A stretch of DNA of 64,000 bases, from assembly GCF_016097555.1 (NCBI RefSeq), contig NC_054711.1:34927395-34991394 (forward strand). Reading direction: 5' to 3'. This DNA comes from Gigantopelta aegis (lineage: Eukaryota; Mollusca; Gastropoda; Neomphalida; Peltospiridae). The position numbers and the translations under genes were made by a program. Shown in pieces: positions 42,402 to 53,365 of the stretch; the stretch's first letter is position 1; each line of letters opens with the position of its first letter. The notes under the pieces were generated by a model. It was not told the DNA's origin and did not search any database. It saw only the letters and a list, made by a program, of their open reading frames with translations.

Positions 42402-42935
42402 TATATATCCAATATACCCAACATGGATTGTTCACAGTATTTTACACAGATACAACCGTGTCCGGTGTATCGGCGCGTCCGGTGATTCGGCGCACTTGGT
42501 ATTTTGCTTAAGTATGCTTAGGAAGTTGGCATGTTGTCGGGGTTTTTTAACGGATTAAAGTTCAATTCCTTTTTCAGTGGTTAATCAAGTATCAACATTT
42601 ATTGTTACGGGTGCAATAATTTTTTTAAAAATAATTATCAATAATTATATCAATTTCAAAATAAATCATTCACCTGTTTTCATGTCTATAAACGCGAACT
42701 AGGTCAGCCTTATTGATATTAAGAATGTTAAAACCAGTCTAAAAATACCTTTCCCGCATTTTTTAAATTATAGTAAACAGTAATTATTTTTGTTCGGTTA
42801 TTTTTATTTAAACTGAAAAGTAAAACACAGACAAATGCAAACAAAACAAAACTTTTACACCTTAATTGATAGTCCTTCCAATTCACAATTGTGACATTGT
42901 TATAAAAAAATAAAAGCGAAATAAGATCCACGTGT

Positions 42936-43333
42936 TTGTTTTATTTAATTATTTAATTAACGACGCCGCTAGAGCACATTCATTTTTTATCTTATCATCG
43001 GCTATTGGACGTCAAACATATGGTCATTCTGACACTGTTTTTAGAGGAAACCCGCTTCTCGCCACATAGGCTACTCTTTTTACGACAGGCAGCAAGGGAT
43101 CTTTTATTTGCGCTTCCCACAGGCAGGATAGCACAAACCAAGGCCTTTGTTGAACCAGTTATGGATCACTGGTCGGTGCAAGTGGTTTACACCTACCCAT
43201 TGAGCCTTGCGGAGCACTCACTCAAGGTTTGGAGTCGGTATCTCGATTAAAAATCCCATGCCTCGACTGGGATCCGAACCCAGTACCTACCAGCCTGTAG
43301 ACCGATGGCCTGCCACGACGCCACCGAGGCCGG
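42936..43333 (-). mobile_element. Hybrid SINE: type A-like tail with CCGGY head
   Basis: Perfect 14-bp target duplication TAAGATCCACGTGT (42922-42935, 43334-43347). The left end has the CGACGCCGCTAGAGCACATT tail, and the right has the type B head in reverse (GATCCGAACCCAGTACCTAC, GACGCCACCGAGGCCGG). Confidence 0.95.
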
Positions 43334-44437
43334 TAAGATCCACGTGTGTGCACAATCTACCATAGGTACTTGATGACACTAGTACATGATACGGTGGTTG
43401 CTGCATTGAGTTAGTCACTGTGATTAAAAGCCCAATGTCCGATAAACATTCAGTACTTTTCTTTCTTTTTTCTTTTTTTTAACAGCACCCTATCCTAAGC
43501 ATTTTGATTTGCGTTTTATTCCCGGCCATGACGAAATGAGGATTTTACCCCGCCCATAATGCAAATTTTAAAACACGAAACAACATGAGAAAAATGTAAA
43601 AAAAAGAGTAAAAAAATACTTTTACAGCTTAATTTGTATCATATGCTTCTTGAAAAATACCTTATGACTTTGATATAATCAGATATTAAAAACACTTCAT
43701 CAGGACCATAAAAAGAATTATTATATATTTGACTTTGAAAATGTGAGTTCTTTAATTACTTTGTATAATATCTACATTTGACATTTTATTGCAACTTCAT
43801 AAACCAGTTCAGAGATTTAAAATGTTTAATTAATTAAACATCAATTATTTCAAGTCAGTTTTCAAATTTATATTTTTGAGTTCAGTGTAGGGAAAACGTT
43901 TGTTAAACCTTGTGACAATATAGGCTACGTGTTAGTGGTTATCATTATTTTTTTTTTTTTTTTTTTTTTTTTTTCTCTTCCTCTATGACAACAGCAATAT
44001 TTTCAGGGGTTTGTTTGTAGGCTAGTGTGTGCTAAGAGGGTTTTTGTGGGGTATATTGTGGTATATTGACAATATTTACATTATCCTGTCATCAAGTGCC
44101 TATGCAATCTACCCGAGAAAAATAAAATCCATGTAGGCATCTTAAATAGGCTAATAGCCATGCATGACAATGAACATATATGCATCTGCAGTACTGTGCC
44201 ACTCGAGAAAATTAGTCCGAAATTGATCATGAGATGGGTCATGTGTCATCGTTCATTTTCATAGTAATATTTTTAACAAGACAAAACAAAAAAGTACTAA
44301 AATAATTCTGGTACAACAGCGTAGCGTTTATGGGATAAAAGTGAGGTCATGGGCGGTCTATAAATAGCAAGGTCAACGATCCACACCTACTGCGCCGAAT
44401 CACCGGACATGCAAATCGTTTTGGATACAAGGGGGTG

Positions 44438-45682
44438 TGTCACGGGGATTCTATAATTCCTGTAACTGAGTAAAACACGATTATCAAAATATCTCTCCTA
44501 ACTGTATATCTATTAGATCTCTCTGTAACAGGCTGTTAAACCTAGTATGGCTCGTCTCTAGGTATGATCAGAGATACGATCTTATATAAAGTATATATAA
44601 TATAGCACGTTAGTTCTCTAGAAAACACAACAAAAACACAATACACTTTGGAATCTGTATTATCCTACGCTGACAAATGTACAGCCGTAGTAGTCAATTT
44701 ATAACAACAATAATAACAACCCAGAACTGATCACTTAATTAGTTAATCTCTAGGTGTCTAGTTACACAATATGCGAATCACTTCACCGTTACACCACACC
44801 CACACGTGTGATAATTGAGAAACGCTTACAGGAGAAGTTAATTAATAAAGGAATTACAACACCATTCCTAACTGGTTAATTTATAATTAACCCTTACTAC
44901 TCGTTCAGTAACGTGTGATAATTTAGAACGCTTCTTGGGGAACTTAATTAATAAAGGAATTACAGCTCTATTCCTAACGGGTTAATTTTTAATTAACCCT
45001 AACTACTCTTCAGTAATCTTGTAACACAGAATTAATACTTATCACAATAAAGACAATAACCTACAGTTTACCCAGGTCGGCTGGGATGACTGGCTAAGCT
45101 TTATGTTACCAAATACTCATATAATGTTAGAACAATAAGTCTACGATTTACTTCGTCAGATGACCGAAGACACTGTCTAAAGAATATTGGTATAATACAG
45201 TATTAAAATATTTAAGTCACATCAATCACATCAAGGTTATACACAGAGCAGAAATGATATTTACCAAAGTCCAAACGGACTAACGTTCCTTCGGAGCCTT
45301 CCTATTCGTTCTCCTAGATATCTCTAAATCCTAGCTATTTATTCCAAAATCAGAATTGGCCTGGGGGAACAAGGCGGCACCTCACGTATCATCTCATAGT
45401 CTGACTCTCTTAGAGTCGGTATTATTTCTCTCTGATCGTCAGACTACTGACGCCATCGTCGCCAAAATCACGGTCGTCGAAACCGCACTCGCAGAGGTAT
45501 TACGTAACTACTCGCCACATGGCCTCCACACCTCGCTAAGTGCATATTGGAACGCAAGAATCGCGCGAGAAGTATTACGTAACAAGTTGTCCACCTGGGC
45601 TACGGGCAATAAACTGCACACGGCACCCTAACACAATTAAAAACGCCACAGGCGAAACAAATTAAGAGCATGTACCGTGACA
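44438..45682 (-). repeat. 3' LTR
   Basis: 1,245 bp with short inverted ends TGTCACGG and CCGTGACA. The 91-codon plus-strand frame inside is antisense and also present in the other LTR. Confidence 0.95.
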
Positions 45683-45700
45683 CACCCCCACCTCAAAAAG
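45683..45700 (-). promoter_or_regulatory. Polypurine tract of LTR element
   Basis: Directly inside the 3' LTR the minus strand reads TTTGAGGTGGGGGTG, a purine tract suited to plus-strand priming. Confidence 0.7.
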
Positions 45701-45900
45701 GATATTTCCTCTACTCTAGGAATAGGGAAATATACTACATTAAAACAAAAAGGGTGCGTTAACCGACGCATACGGGCATTTATAACACATGTAATAATAA
45801 GGTGACTACCAGTAATCACACTGAGTCTCTGAGTCCCTGGTATACAAAAATATATATAAACAAAACAGAAATAAAGAATGTCAACACATTATCATAACGT

Positions 45901-46603
45901 TCAACTTCGGGACAGGGCATCAGCGATTACACTGGATGTGCCCTTGATATGTCCAATGGTAATTGGGAATTTCTGCAGACGAAGACTCCATCTCAAAACT
46001 CTCTGGTTGGAGGCTTTCATTAGGATGGTCCAGTCCGACTTCATCTTCTGGGAACAGCACAGCTCCAGCACCCACGTCACTGGCACCCACAGCTAGCTTG
46101 AACGGCACTCGGTAGTCTGGTGCTGCCATCACGGGAGACGAGTAGCGCCTCTGCTTGAGACGGTTGAATGACTTCTCGCATTCACCTGACCAATGGAACT
46201 TCGTGTTCTTCCTTTTCAGCGTCGCACGTTTTCCAGGTTTTCTCCGATAGGCATGCTGTCGAATCTGTGTAGCGTTGGGTTCCAAGCGCACATCTTGGCT
46301 TAAGGTATTGGTAACCGTTGGAAGGTCCCGACAAATGGAAACATTGACTTGTATCAATGTAGTCAGCTTTGCTCGCTGGGGGTTCAAGTCTGCTAGAATC
46401 TGGCCGTTGGCCAACTTGACCTCTGCAGTCTTGACGTCATCACAGGAAATTGAGTGTCTCTCAATTTGGACCGGTCTCTCTGGAACTATCGGCAGTCTGT
46501 CAAAATAACCTTTTAGCAAATTGATGTGACAATACCTACGTTTCCTAACCCTATCAGGAGTGTTTATCACATAACCTGTCTCATTAACCCGTTTGTGCAC
46601 AAC
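45901..46603 (-). pseudogene. Pol remnants: IN C-terminus, RT start, RNase H pieces
   Basis: After the stop at 46604-46606 the same frame continues V-H-K-R-V-N-E-T-G-Y-V to H-I-N-L-L-K, the end of a gypsy integrase GPY/F module. Next come L-S-Q-D-V-R-L-E-P with I-R-Q-H-A-Y-R (about 46300-46230), the usual opening of a gypsy reverse transcriptase. It then jumps to F-H-W-S-G-E-C-E-K-S-F and F-K-L-A-V-G-A-S-D-V-G-A-G-A-V-L (about 46200-46050), the start of RNase H, with Gly where Asp is usual. A second frame (46086-45901) ends H-I-K-G-T-S-S-V-I-A-D-A-L-S-R-S, the RNase H C-terminus. Catalytic RT (YVDD-type) and integrase core are absent. Confidence 0.8.
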
Positions 46604-48972
46604 TTAGGGCCCGAAATACCTATTCTGCACAGAACCCCGTTTAATGGGAAGGTACAGCAGCACCTTATCCCCTGGTTTAAATTCCCGACTCTTAGCCTTC
46701 CTATCAAACACTGATTTTATTTTGCTCTGAGCATGGCTCAGTTGCGTCCTAGCTAGTTCGGTCGCCGGCAACCTCCGATTTCTAACTCTCTTATTTATTA
46801 ATGCTCCCTTGTCCACAGTTAACAAGGTAGTGCGAGCTGCCAACAAATTTGGATCAGCCCCCTGCTCTAGTACTAACTCTTGTCTAATACAAGGTAAGTC
46901 CCCTCTATCAAACACAACTGGTTCAATTCCCCTCTGCGGGAGATCAACAGGTTCCACCACATTTAATTTGTCAGTTGACTTATCTACCATTTTACTGATA
47001 ACCTCATCCACTCCAATGTCATGGCTCACACACGTATCAGACAAATCACAAATATCCTCTGCGTCTTGTGCTAACCTACTGGTCATATCCCTAGTCATTA
47101 CACACGCAGGATATTTAATCTCATCAACCTCACACTCTTCTATTGGTAACGTGCTGTCTTTAATTAACAGTTGGTCACATTTCGGCTGACAACACTGACT
47201 AGTCAAATCATTTCCCAACAAAACTCCTATGTTTTCAACAGGCAAGTCCTTCACAACACCCATAACGACTGGTCCCGTCACAAACTTCGAACACAAGAAA
47301 ACCTTATGTAACCGGACAACCATTTTTTCTCCAGTAACTGAGCTTAAAGCCAAACTACGTCCTATGTCTGAATTTTCAATACCAGCTAAACACTCTTGCG
47401 TTATCAGACTCTGACTACACCCGGTATCTCTATAGATTGATATTGCCTTAGGACACAACTCTTGTTTCACATCACAAACCATACCAGTGGACACATACGG
47501 GTTTACTTTCTCTGCCATGGGACTAACCATTAACTCTCTCGCTAACGGAGCTGACCTCACTAAACCGACCACTTGCGCATTATCACGTTTCCTTTTAAAA
47601 CAGTCTCCGATAAGATGGTTATCCTTTTTACAGTAACTGCACTGTGGACGAAAAGTTCGTGCATTGGCTGATAATGCAGGTCTATCCTTACTTTGCCCAC
47701 CAGGTGCATTCCTTGCCTGACTAGCTGACCAACTAGATGACTCTCCCCGATAGTTACTTTCCCGGGCAAAACCTGGCTGAAATTTCTTCTTATCACCCTG
47801 TTGTAAAGAGCTACCCGGTACTGCCTGAGCTTTGTGTATTAACACGTAATCATCTGCCACTATGCCTGCCTCCTCTATCTTTTTGACATCACGATCCTCT
47901 AAATGAATACGTAAGCTAACTGGTAATCCATTTTTAATGTCCTGTAAGATCAACAACTCCCGTAACTCGGTATATGACTCTACCTGATGAGACACCACCC
48001 ATTTATCAAACATCCCTGCCTTCTTAGCCACAAACTCACTATAAGACTGACCCTGCGTTTTTCTCAACTCGCTATACCGTAAACGATAATCCTCAGGCCG
48101 TAATTCATAAGCCCTCAACACTGCAGCCTTAACTAAGTCGTACTGACTTGCTCGCTCATCACTCATTGAATTATAAGCTATACTAGCCCTCCCCTTAAAC
48201 TTAGACACGGCTAACAATGTCCACTTAGACTGCGGCCAATTTAGTTGCTTAGCGGCCCGTTCAAAAAGTTGAAAGAACATGTCTACCTCCTCATCGTCAA
48301 ATACAGGCACTGATCTATAAGCCTCCGACATGTTAAAACCATTTCCTGCCTCACGTCTAACTTCTTCAGTATTCAACTTTAACTCATGTTCCACTTTTAA
48401 TTTTTCAAACTGGAATTCTCTATCTCTATGTCTATCTTCTCTATCTCTCTCTTCTCTTTCTCTCTCTCTCTCTCTCTATCCCTATCTTCTTTTTCTCTAT
48501 CCCTCTCTTCTCTTTCTCTATCGCTATGTCTATCTTCTCTATTTCTCTCTTCTCTTTCTCTCTCTCTCTCTCTATCCCTCTCTCTATCTTCTCTATCCCT
48601 ATCTCTATCTTCTCTGTCCCTATCTTCTTTTTCTCTATCTCTATCTTCTTTCTCTCTATCCCTCTCTTCTCTTTCTCTCTCTCTCTCTCTATCTAATGCA
48701 CGTTCTTCTCTTTCGTACTCAAGTTTTTTAAAAGCTAATTGTTGTTCCACACTTAACTCATTTATCTCTATCTCTGGAACAATCTCACTGTCTTCCATAA
48801 CAGGCCTATCACCAAAAACTTCCTGGATAATAATTGTCTTTATATCACCTAAAGTTTTAGCTGATGTTAAATCAATTTCTCGCTCACCCGCGATTTCAAC
48901 TAACTCGGCCTTACGTGCTCGCTTAATCTCCACTACACTGAACGTAGGCCTATCCAGCAAATTCTTATCCAT
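46604..48972 (-). pseudogene. Gag-protease polyprotein with SCAN-like region
   Basis: ATG at 48972. An N-terminal segment is followed by a long Arg/Glu/Asp repeat (about 48700-48430) coded by a GA-rich microsatellite. One frameshift lies at its end near 48420: the 191-codon frame stops at 48397 while the Gag frame runs on through E-F-Q-F-E-K-L. Then come a capsid-like part (48280-48130), a segment at about 48127-47830 resembling SCAN domains (A-Y-E-L-R-P-E-D-Y-R, later S-E-F-V, then E-L-L-I-L-Q), a zinc knuckle C-S-Y-C-x4-H-x4-C near 47635, and an aspartic protease site D-T-G-C-S near 47425. It ends in K-P-G-D-K-V-L-L-Y and R-Y-F-G-P, with TAA replacing the Tyr of the integrase GPY motif. Confidence 0.85.
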
Positions 48973-49099
48973 GTTTAGATATGACGCACTTATTATTAAT
49001 TAATTTTCTAGTGAACAACGTGCTACTTCTGGTAAATTTGTAAAATTAATTTATAAAGCCCCCATTTACAAACAATACTTTTTTAAATATGCATGTCCC

Positions 49100-49137
49100 G
49101 TTCCAGATCCGGGACGAGCGCCCCAATTTTCTACTCC
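49100..49137 (-). promoter_or_regulatory. Candidate primer-binding region
   Basis: Immediately inside the 5' LTR the minus strand reads TTGGGGCGCTCGTCCCGGAT, about 8 bases from the LTR edge. It has the look of a tRNA 3'-end complement, but I cannot assign the tRNA. Confidence 0.45.
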
Positions 49138-50382
49138 TGTCACGGGGATTCTATAATTCCTGTAACTGAGTAAAACACGATTATCAAAATATCTCTCCTA
49201 ACTGTATATCTATTAGATCTCTCTGTAACAGGCTGTTAAACCTAGTATGGCTCGTCTCTAGGTATGATCAGAGATACGATCTTATATAAAGTATATATAA
49301 TATAGCACGTTAGTTCTCTAGAAAACACAACAAAAACACAATACACTTTGGAATCTGTATTATCCTACGCTGACAAATGTACAGCCGTAGTAGTCAATTT
49401 ATAACAACAATAATAACAACCCAGAACTGATCACTTAATTAGTTAATCTCTAGGTGTCTAGTTACACAATATGCGAATCACTTCACCGTTACACCACACC
49501 CACACGTGTGATAATTGAGAAACGCTTACAGGAGAAGTTAATTAATAAAGGAATTACAACACCATTCCTAACTGGTTAATTTATAATTAACCCTTACTAC
49601 TCGTTCAGTAACGTGTGATAATTTAGAACGCTTCTTGGGGAACTTAATTAATAAAGGAATTACAGCTCTATTCCTAACGGGTTAATTTTTAATTAACCCT
49701 AACTACTCTTCAGTAATCTTGTAACACAGAATTAATACTTATCACAATAAAGACAATAACCTACAGTTTACCCAGGTCGGCTGGGATGACTGGCTAAGCT
49801 TTATGTTACCAAATACTCATATAATGTTAGAACAATAAGTCTACGATTTACTTCGTCAGATGACCGAAGACACTGTCTAAAGAATATTGGTATAATACAG
49901 TATTAAAATATTTAAGTCACATCAATCACATCAAGGTTATACACAGAGCAGAAATGATATTTACCAAAGTCCAAACGGACTAACGTTCCTTCGGAGCCTT
50001 CCTATTCGTTCTCCTAGATATCTCTAAATCCTAGCTATTTATTCCAAAATCAGAATTGGCCTGGGGGAACAAGGCGGCACCTCACGTATCATCTCATAGT
50101 CTGACTCTCTTAGAGTCGGTATTATTTCTCTCTGATCGTCAGACTACTGACGCCATCGTCGCCAAAATCACGGTCGTCGAAACCGCACTCGCAGAGGTAT
50201 TACGTAACTACTCGCCACATGGCCTCCACACCTCGCTAAGTGCATATTGGAACGCAAGAATCGCGCGAGAAGTATTACGTAACAAGTTGTCCACCTGGGC
50301 TACGGGCAATAAACTGCACACGGCACCCTAACACAATTAAAAACGCCACAGGCGAAACAAATTAAGAGCATGTACCGTGACA
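49138..50382 (-). repeat. 5' LTR
   Basis: 1,245 bp, apparently identical to 44438-45682. Both carry paired AATTAACCCTTACTACTCG / TTAATTAACCCTAACTACTC segments, an internal tandem of about 110 bp. Confidence 0.95.
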
Positions 50383-50558
50383 GGGTGCCTATATTTATGC
50401 ACCATTTTAAAATGTTTATTGACTACAGACATAAAACAATTTGTAGTGTATTTCAGATTATGCACTGCTTCATTGGTGAGAGACACATTTTATTAAGTAT
50501 TTCAGTGTTCACATAGAAAATGGTCCTTGAATGCTTAGGTGCGCCGATACACCGGACA

Positions 50559-52150
50559 GCACTGTAGGGCCTATACAAAACCGACGTGTCTATATACGGC
50601 ATGTCTATATACGGTAGACAAACGTTTATATGGTCTAAAGTTAGCAATGTCCGTTAGCTCATTGAAATGTATGTATGATAATATTGATATATTTGTAGGT
50701 CTATACTGATATAAACTGACAGAACACACACATAATGAACGTACTGGGTAGCGCCGTCCCGTGTAGCGCTGGCTGCAATGACCCGTACACGTCACATGAC
50801 CGGCTCTGCACAGGGCGGTAAGCTTTTGGATACGTATCCACCACTTGAAGTCACACAGTGACACACACGCCAAAACCATCCTGTCTTGTCGCCACTTCCA
50901 CAATTACAAGGCCAGTAAACACAGAAACTCGCGACACACCTGTTTCATCCATTTCCGGAAACATTGAAACCACTTTCTCCATGTCAAATCTATCAACACA
51001 TGGAATTTTTACGCACTCAAAATTTGATAACTGTAATTTCAACGTCGTAATTGGTAAATCTGGACAGTAATAAAAAAAATGGCGCCCATACACAGTTCGT
51101 AGTTAAATATTCATACACCAACCGCTTCACATATAAATTATACCATACAAAATAGGTCGCTTCAGACATTTTTATTACAGGTTAAAAGTTATTGAAATTA
51201 CTTACGTTATATGTTTCTAGTGAATTCAAAATGTTTCTAGTTGGTATTGACATTTAATGCAAAAAATTAATATGAATTGTATTAATGATTGTAACATTGT
51301 CATTCTCTCATTCGGCTATTGACTGCTAGTTTATCTGCCTCTTCAGTTCCTTGCACTGTGCCCTTATCCATTGTATTATTGTTTTGTTCAGTGGCACAGC
51401 TCAGTGTAGAAAGTAGTAGTAGCAAATTTAAAGTTTGTTTTATTTAACGACATCACTAGAACACATTGATTTATTAACAATTGGCCATTGGATGTCAAAC
51501 ATTTGGTAATTTTGATGTAGTCTTAGAGAGGCTTTATTTTGGGGGAATTTGATAATTTATGATGACTTTCCTGTGTATGAGCTTAATGTATGTTGCTGCA
51601 ATTCTCAAGGTTTCTGGTCCTGCCTTGTAATGTGTGGAGAAATTTTTTGTTGTTGCAATCCAAACAGGGGTCGCGTTAAGATGCGTCCATGCGTCCCTGA
51701 ACGTATGGAAAGCAGACTTAGACGCCTGCTCATCACCATAAGTGATAATAAAACCGTCCCAGTTTATTTTCAAAGATGCATTCCAGACGCATGTTTATTC
51801 CATTATTTCATCATCACTACGTCCTGAGTGATCTGGACGCATGGAATCAGTTAGCCAAGTTAAACATTCCGTCACTCATAATCCCGCCATGATCTCCGCT
51901 ATCGTTCCCACCATAAACCTATTGTAAAAAAAAAAAAAAAAAAAAAAAATGAAATGTTTAGAATCACGTGATCGGTTCGCCATTAAGGGAGTGAAACTCG
52001 CAAAATAATAACTTGAAGGCATTGCATTTGAGTGCATTTTCAGTATTTATTACCTGTTTAGTACATTTTGTGAAAGCAAAACCAGTACGGTATATCGAAT
52101 AATCCAACCTCATATAAAGATTGTAGATTTCTATCAAAGGTGGTGGAAGT
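50559..52150. other. Gene-free interval with SINE tail
   Basis: 51430-51533 is a minus-strand SINE tail only (TTTATTTAACGACATCACTA, CCATTGGATGTCAAACATTT). A-run at 51926-51949. No exon recognised. Confidence 0.5.
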
Positions 52151-52155
52151 GTATT

Positions 52156-53360
52156 TGTGACGGTACATGCTCTTAATTTTGTTTTCGCCTGTGGCGATAT
52201 TAATTGTTTTAGAAGGCCGTGTGCAGTTCCAAATTGCACTTAGCCAGGTGGGTACTTTGTTACGTGATACCTCTGCGCGACGGCCGTGTGCAGTTTCTAA
52301 AACACACCCAGCCAGATGCGGAGGCCATGTGGCCAGTAGTTACGTAATACCTCCGCGCGACCATGGAATCTCTAGCGAACTGGCGACATTAAGTCTGACG
52401 ATCTGAGGAAAAAAAATACCGCTTGGTCGCGGTGGAAATAGCACTTGTAGGGATTCGGTGCCGCGATGTACCCCCAGGCGATATTCGATTTATAATAAAT
52501 AGCTAGGGTTTAGAGATATCTAGGAGACATCGGAAGGTATCCGAGGGGAACGGTCGTCGTCCACTGAACGATCTATATTAGTTCAGATGTGACTTTAGTA
52601 AATATATATTTCTGCTCTGTGTATAACCTTGATGTGATTGATGTGACTTTAAATATTTTAATACTGTATTATACCAATATTCTTTAGACAGTGTCTTCGG
52701 TCATCTGACGAAGTAAATCGTAGACTTTTTGTTCTAACATTATACGAGTATTTGGTAATATAAAGCTTAGCCAGTCATCCTAGAGGACCTAGGTAAACTG
52801 TAGGTTATTGTCTTTATTGTGATAGGTACCAGTATTAATTCTGTGTTACAAGGTTACTGAACGAGTAGTAAGGGTTAATTAAAAATTAACCAGTTAGGAA
52901 TAGTGTTGTAATTCCTTTATTAATTAAGTTCCCCAGGAAGCGTTTCTCCATTATTGCACGTGTGTGTGTTAGCGTTTCTCAATTATCACACGTGTGGGTG
53001 TTGTGTCACGGTGAAGTGATTAGCATATTGTGTAAACTAGACACCTAGAGATTAACTAATTAAGTGATCAGTTCTGGGTTGTTATTATTGTTGTTATTAA
53101 TTAACTACTGCGGCTGTACATTTGTCAGCGTAGGTTAATACAGATTCCAAAGTGTATTGTGTTTTTGTTGTGTTTTCTAGTGAACTAAACGTGCTATAAT
53201 AATATATGCTTATATAAGATCTTATCTCTGATCATACCTAGACGAGCCAAAGCGGTTTTGAACCGCCCATTACAGAGAGATCTAATAGATATACAGTTAG
53301 GAGAGATATTTGGACAATCGTGTTTTATTCAGTTACGGGTATTATAGAATCCCCGTGACA
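52156..53360 (+). mobile_element. Solo LTR of the same gypsy family
   Basis: 1,205 bp beginning TGTGACGGTACATGCTCTTA and ending ATAGAATCCCCGTGACA, the inverse orientation and a diverged version of the LTRs at 44438 and 49138. Exact 5-bp target duplication GTATT (52151-52155, 53361-53365). No internal region, so recombination between LTRs removed it. Confidence 0.93.
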
Positions 53361-53365
53361 GTATT

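Larger units (their letters stand above)
44438..50382 (-). mobile_element. Ty3/gypsy LTR retrotransposon, non-autonomous
   Basis: 5,945 bp with exact 5-bp target duplication GGGTG (44433-44437, 50383-50387). The two LTRs (44438-45682, 49138-50382) are each 1,245 bp and look identical by eye at a constant 4,700-bp offset, so insertion is recent. The minus strand is sense: 5' LTR at the right, Gag start at 48972, 3' LTR at the left. The internal part is only 3,455 bp, because most of integrase, reverse transcriptase and RNase H is missing. Fragments occur in the order Gag, protease, integrase C-terminus, RT start, RNase H. Confidence 0.95.
42459..50558. mobile_element. DNA element with paired GTCCGGTG-ATCGGCGC end motifs
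   Basis: The left end holds two adjacent motifs, GTCCGGTGTATCGGCGC (42460-42476) and GTCCGGTGATTCGGCGCA (42477-42494). The exact reverse complements occur at the right, but apart: TGCGCCGAATCACCGGAC (44391-44408) and GCGCCGATACACCGGAC (50541-50557). After removing the LTR insertion (44438-50382) the right pair is about 180 bp apart and the element is about 2.1 kb, including a 398-bp SINE. No transposase ORF and no clear target duplication, so the superfamily is unassigned. Confidence 0.6.

Noticed and set aside
45356..45631. 91-codon frame, duplicated exactly at 50056-50331
   Set aside because: Antisense within both LTRs; identical because the LTRs are identical, not because it is a conserved gene.
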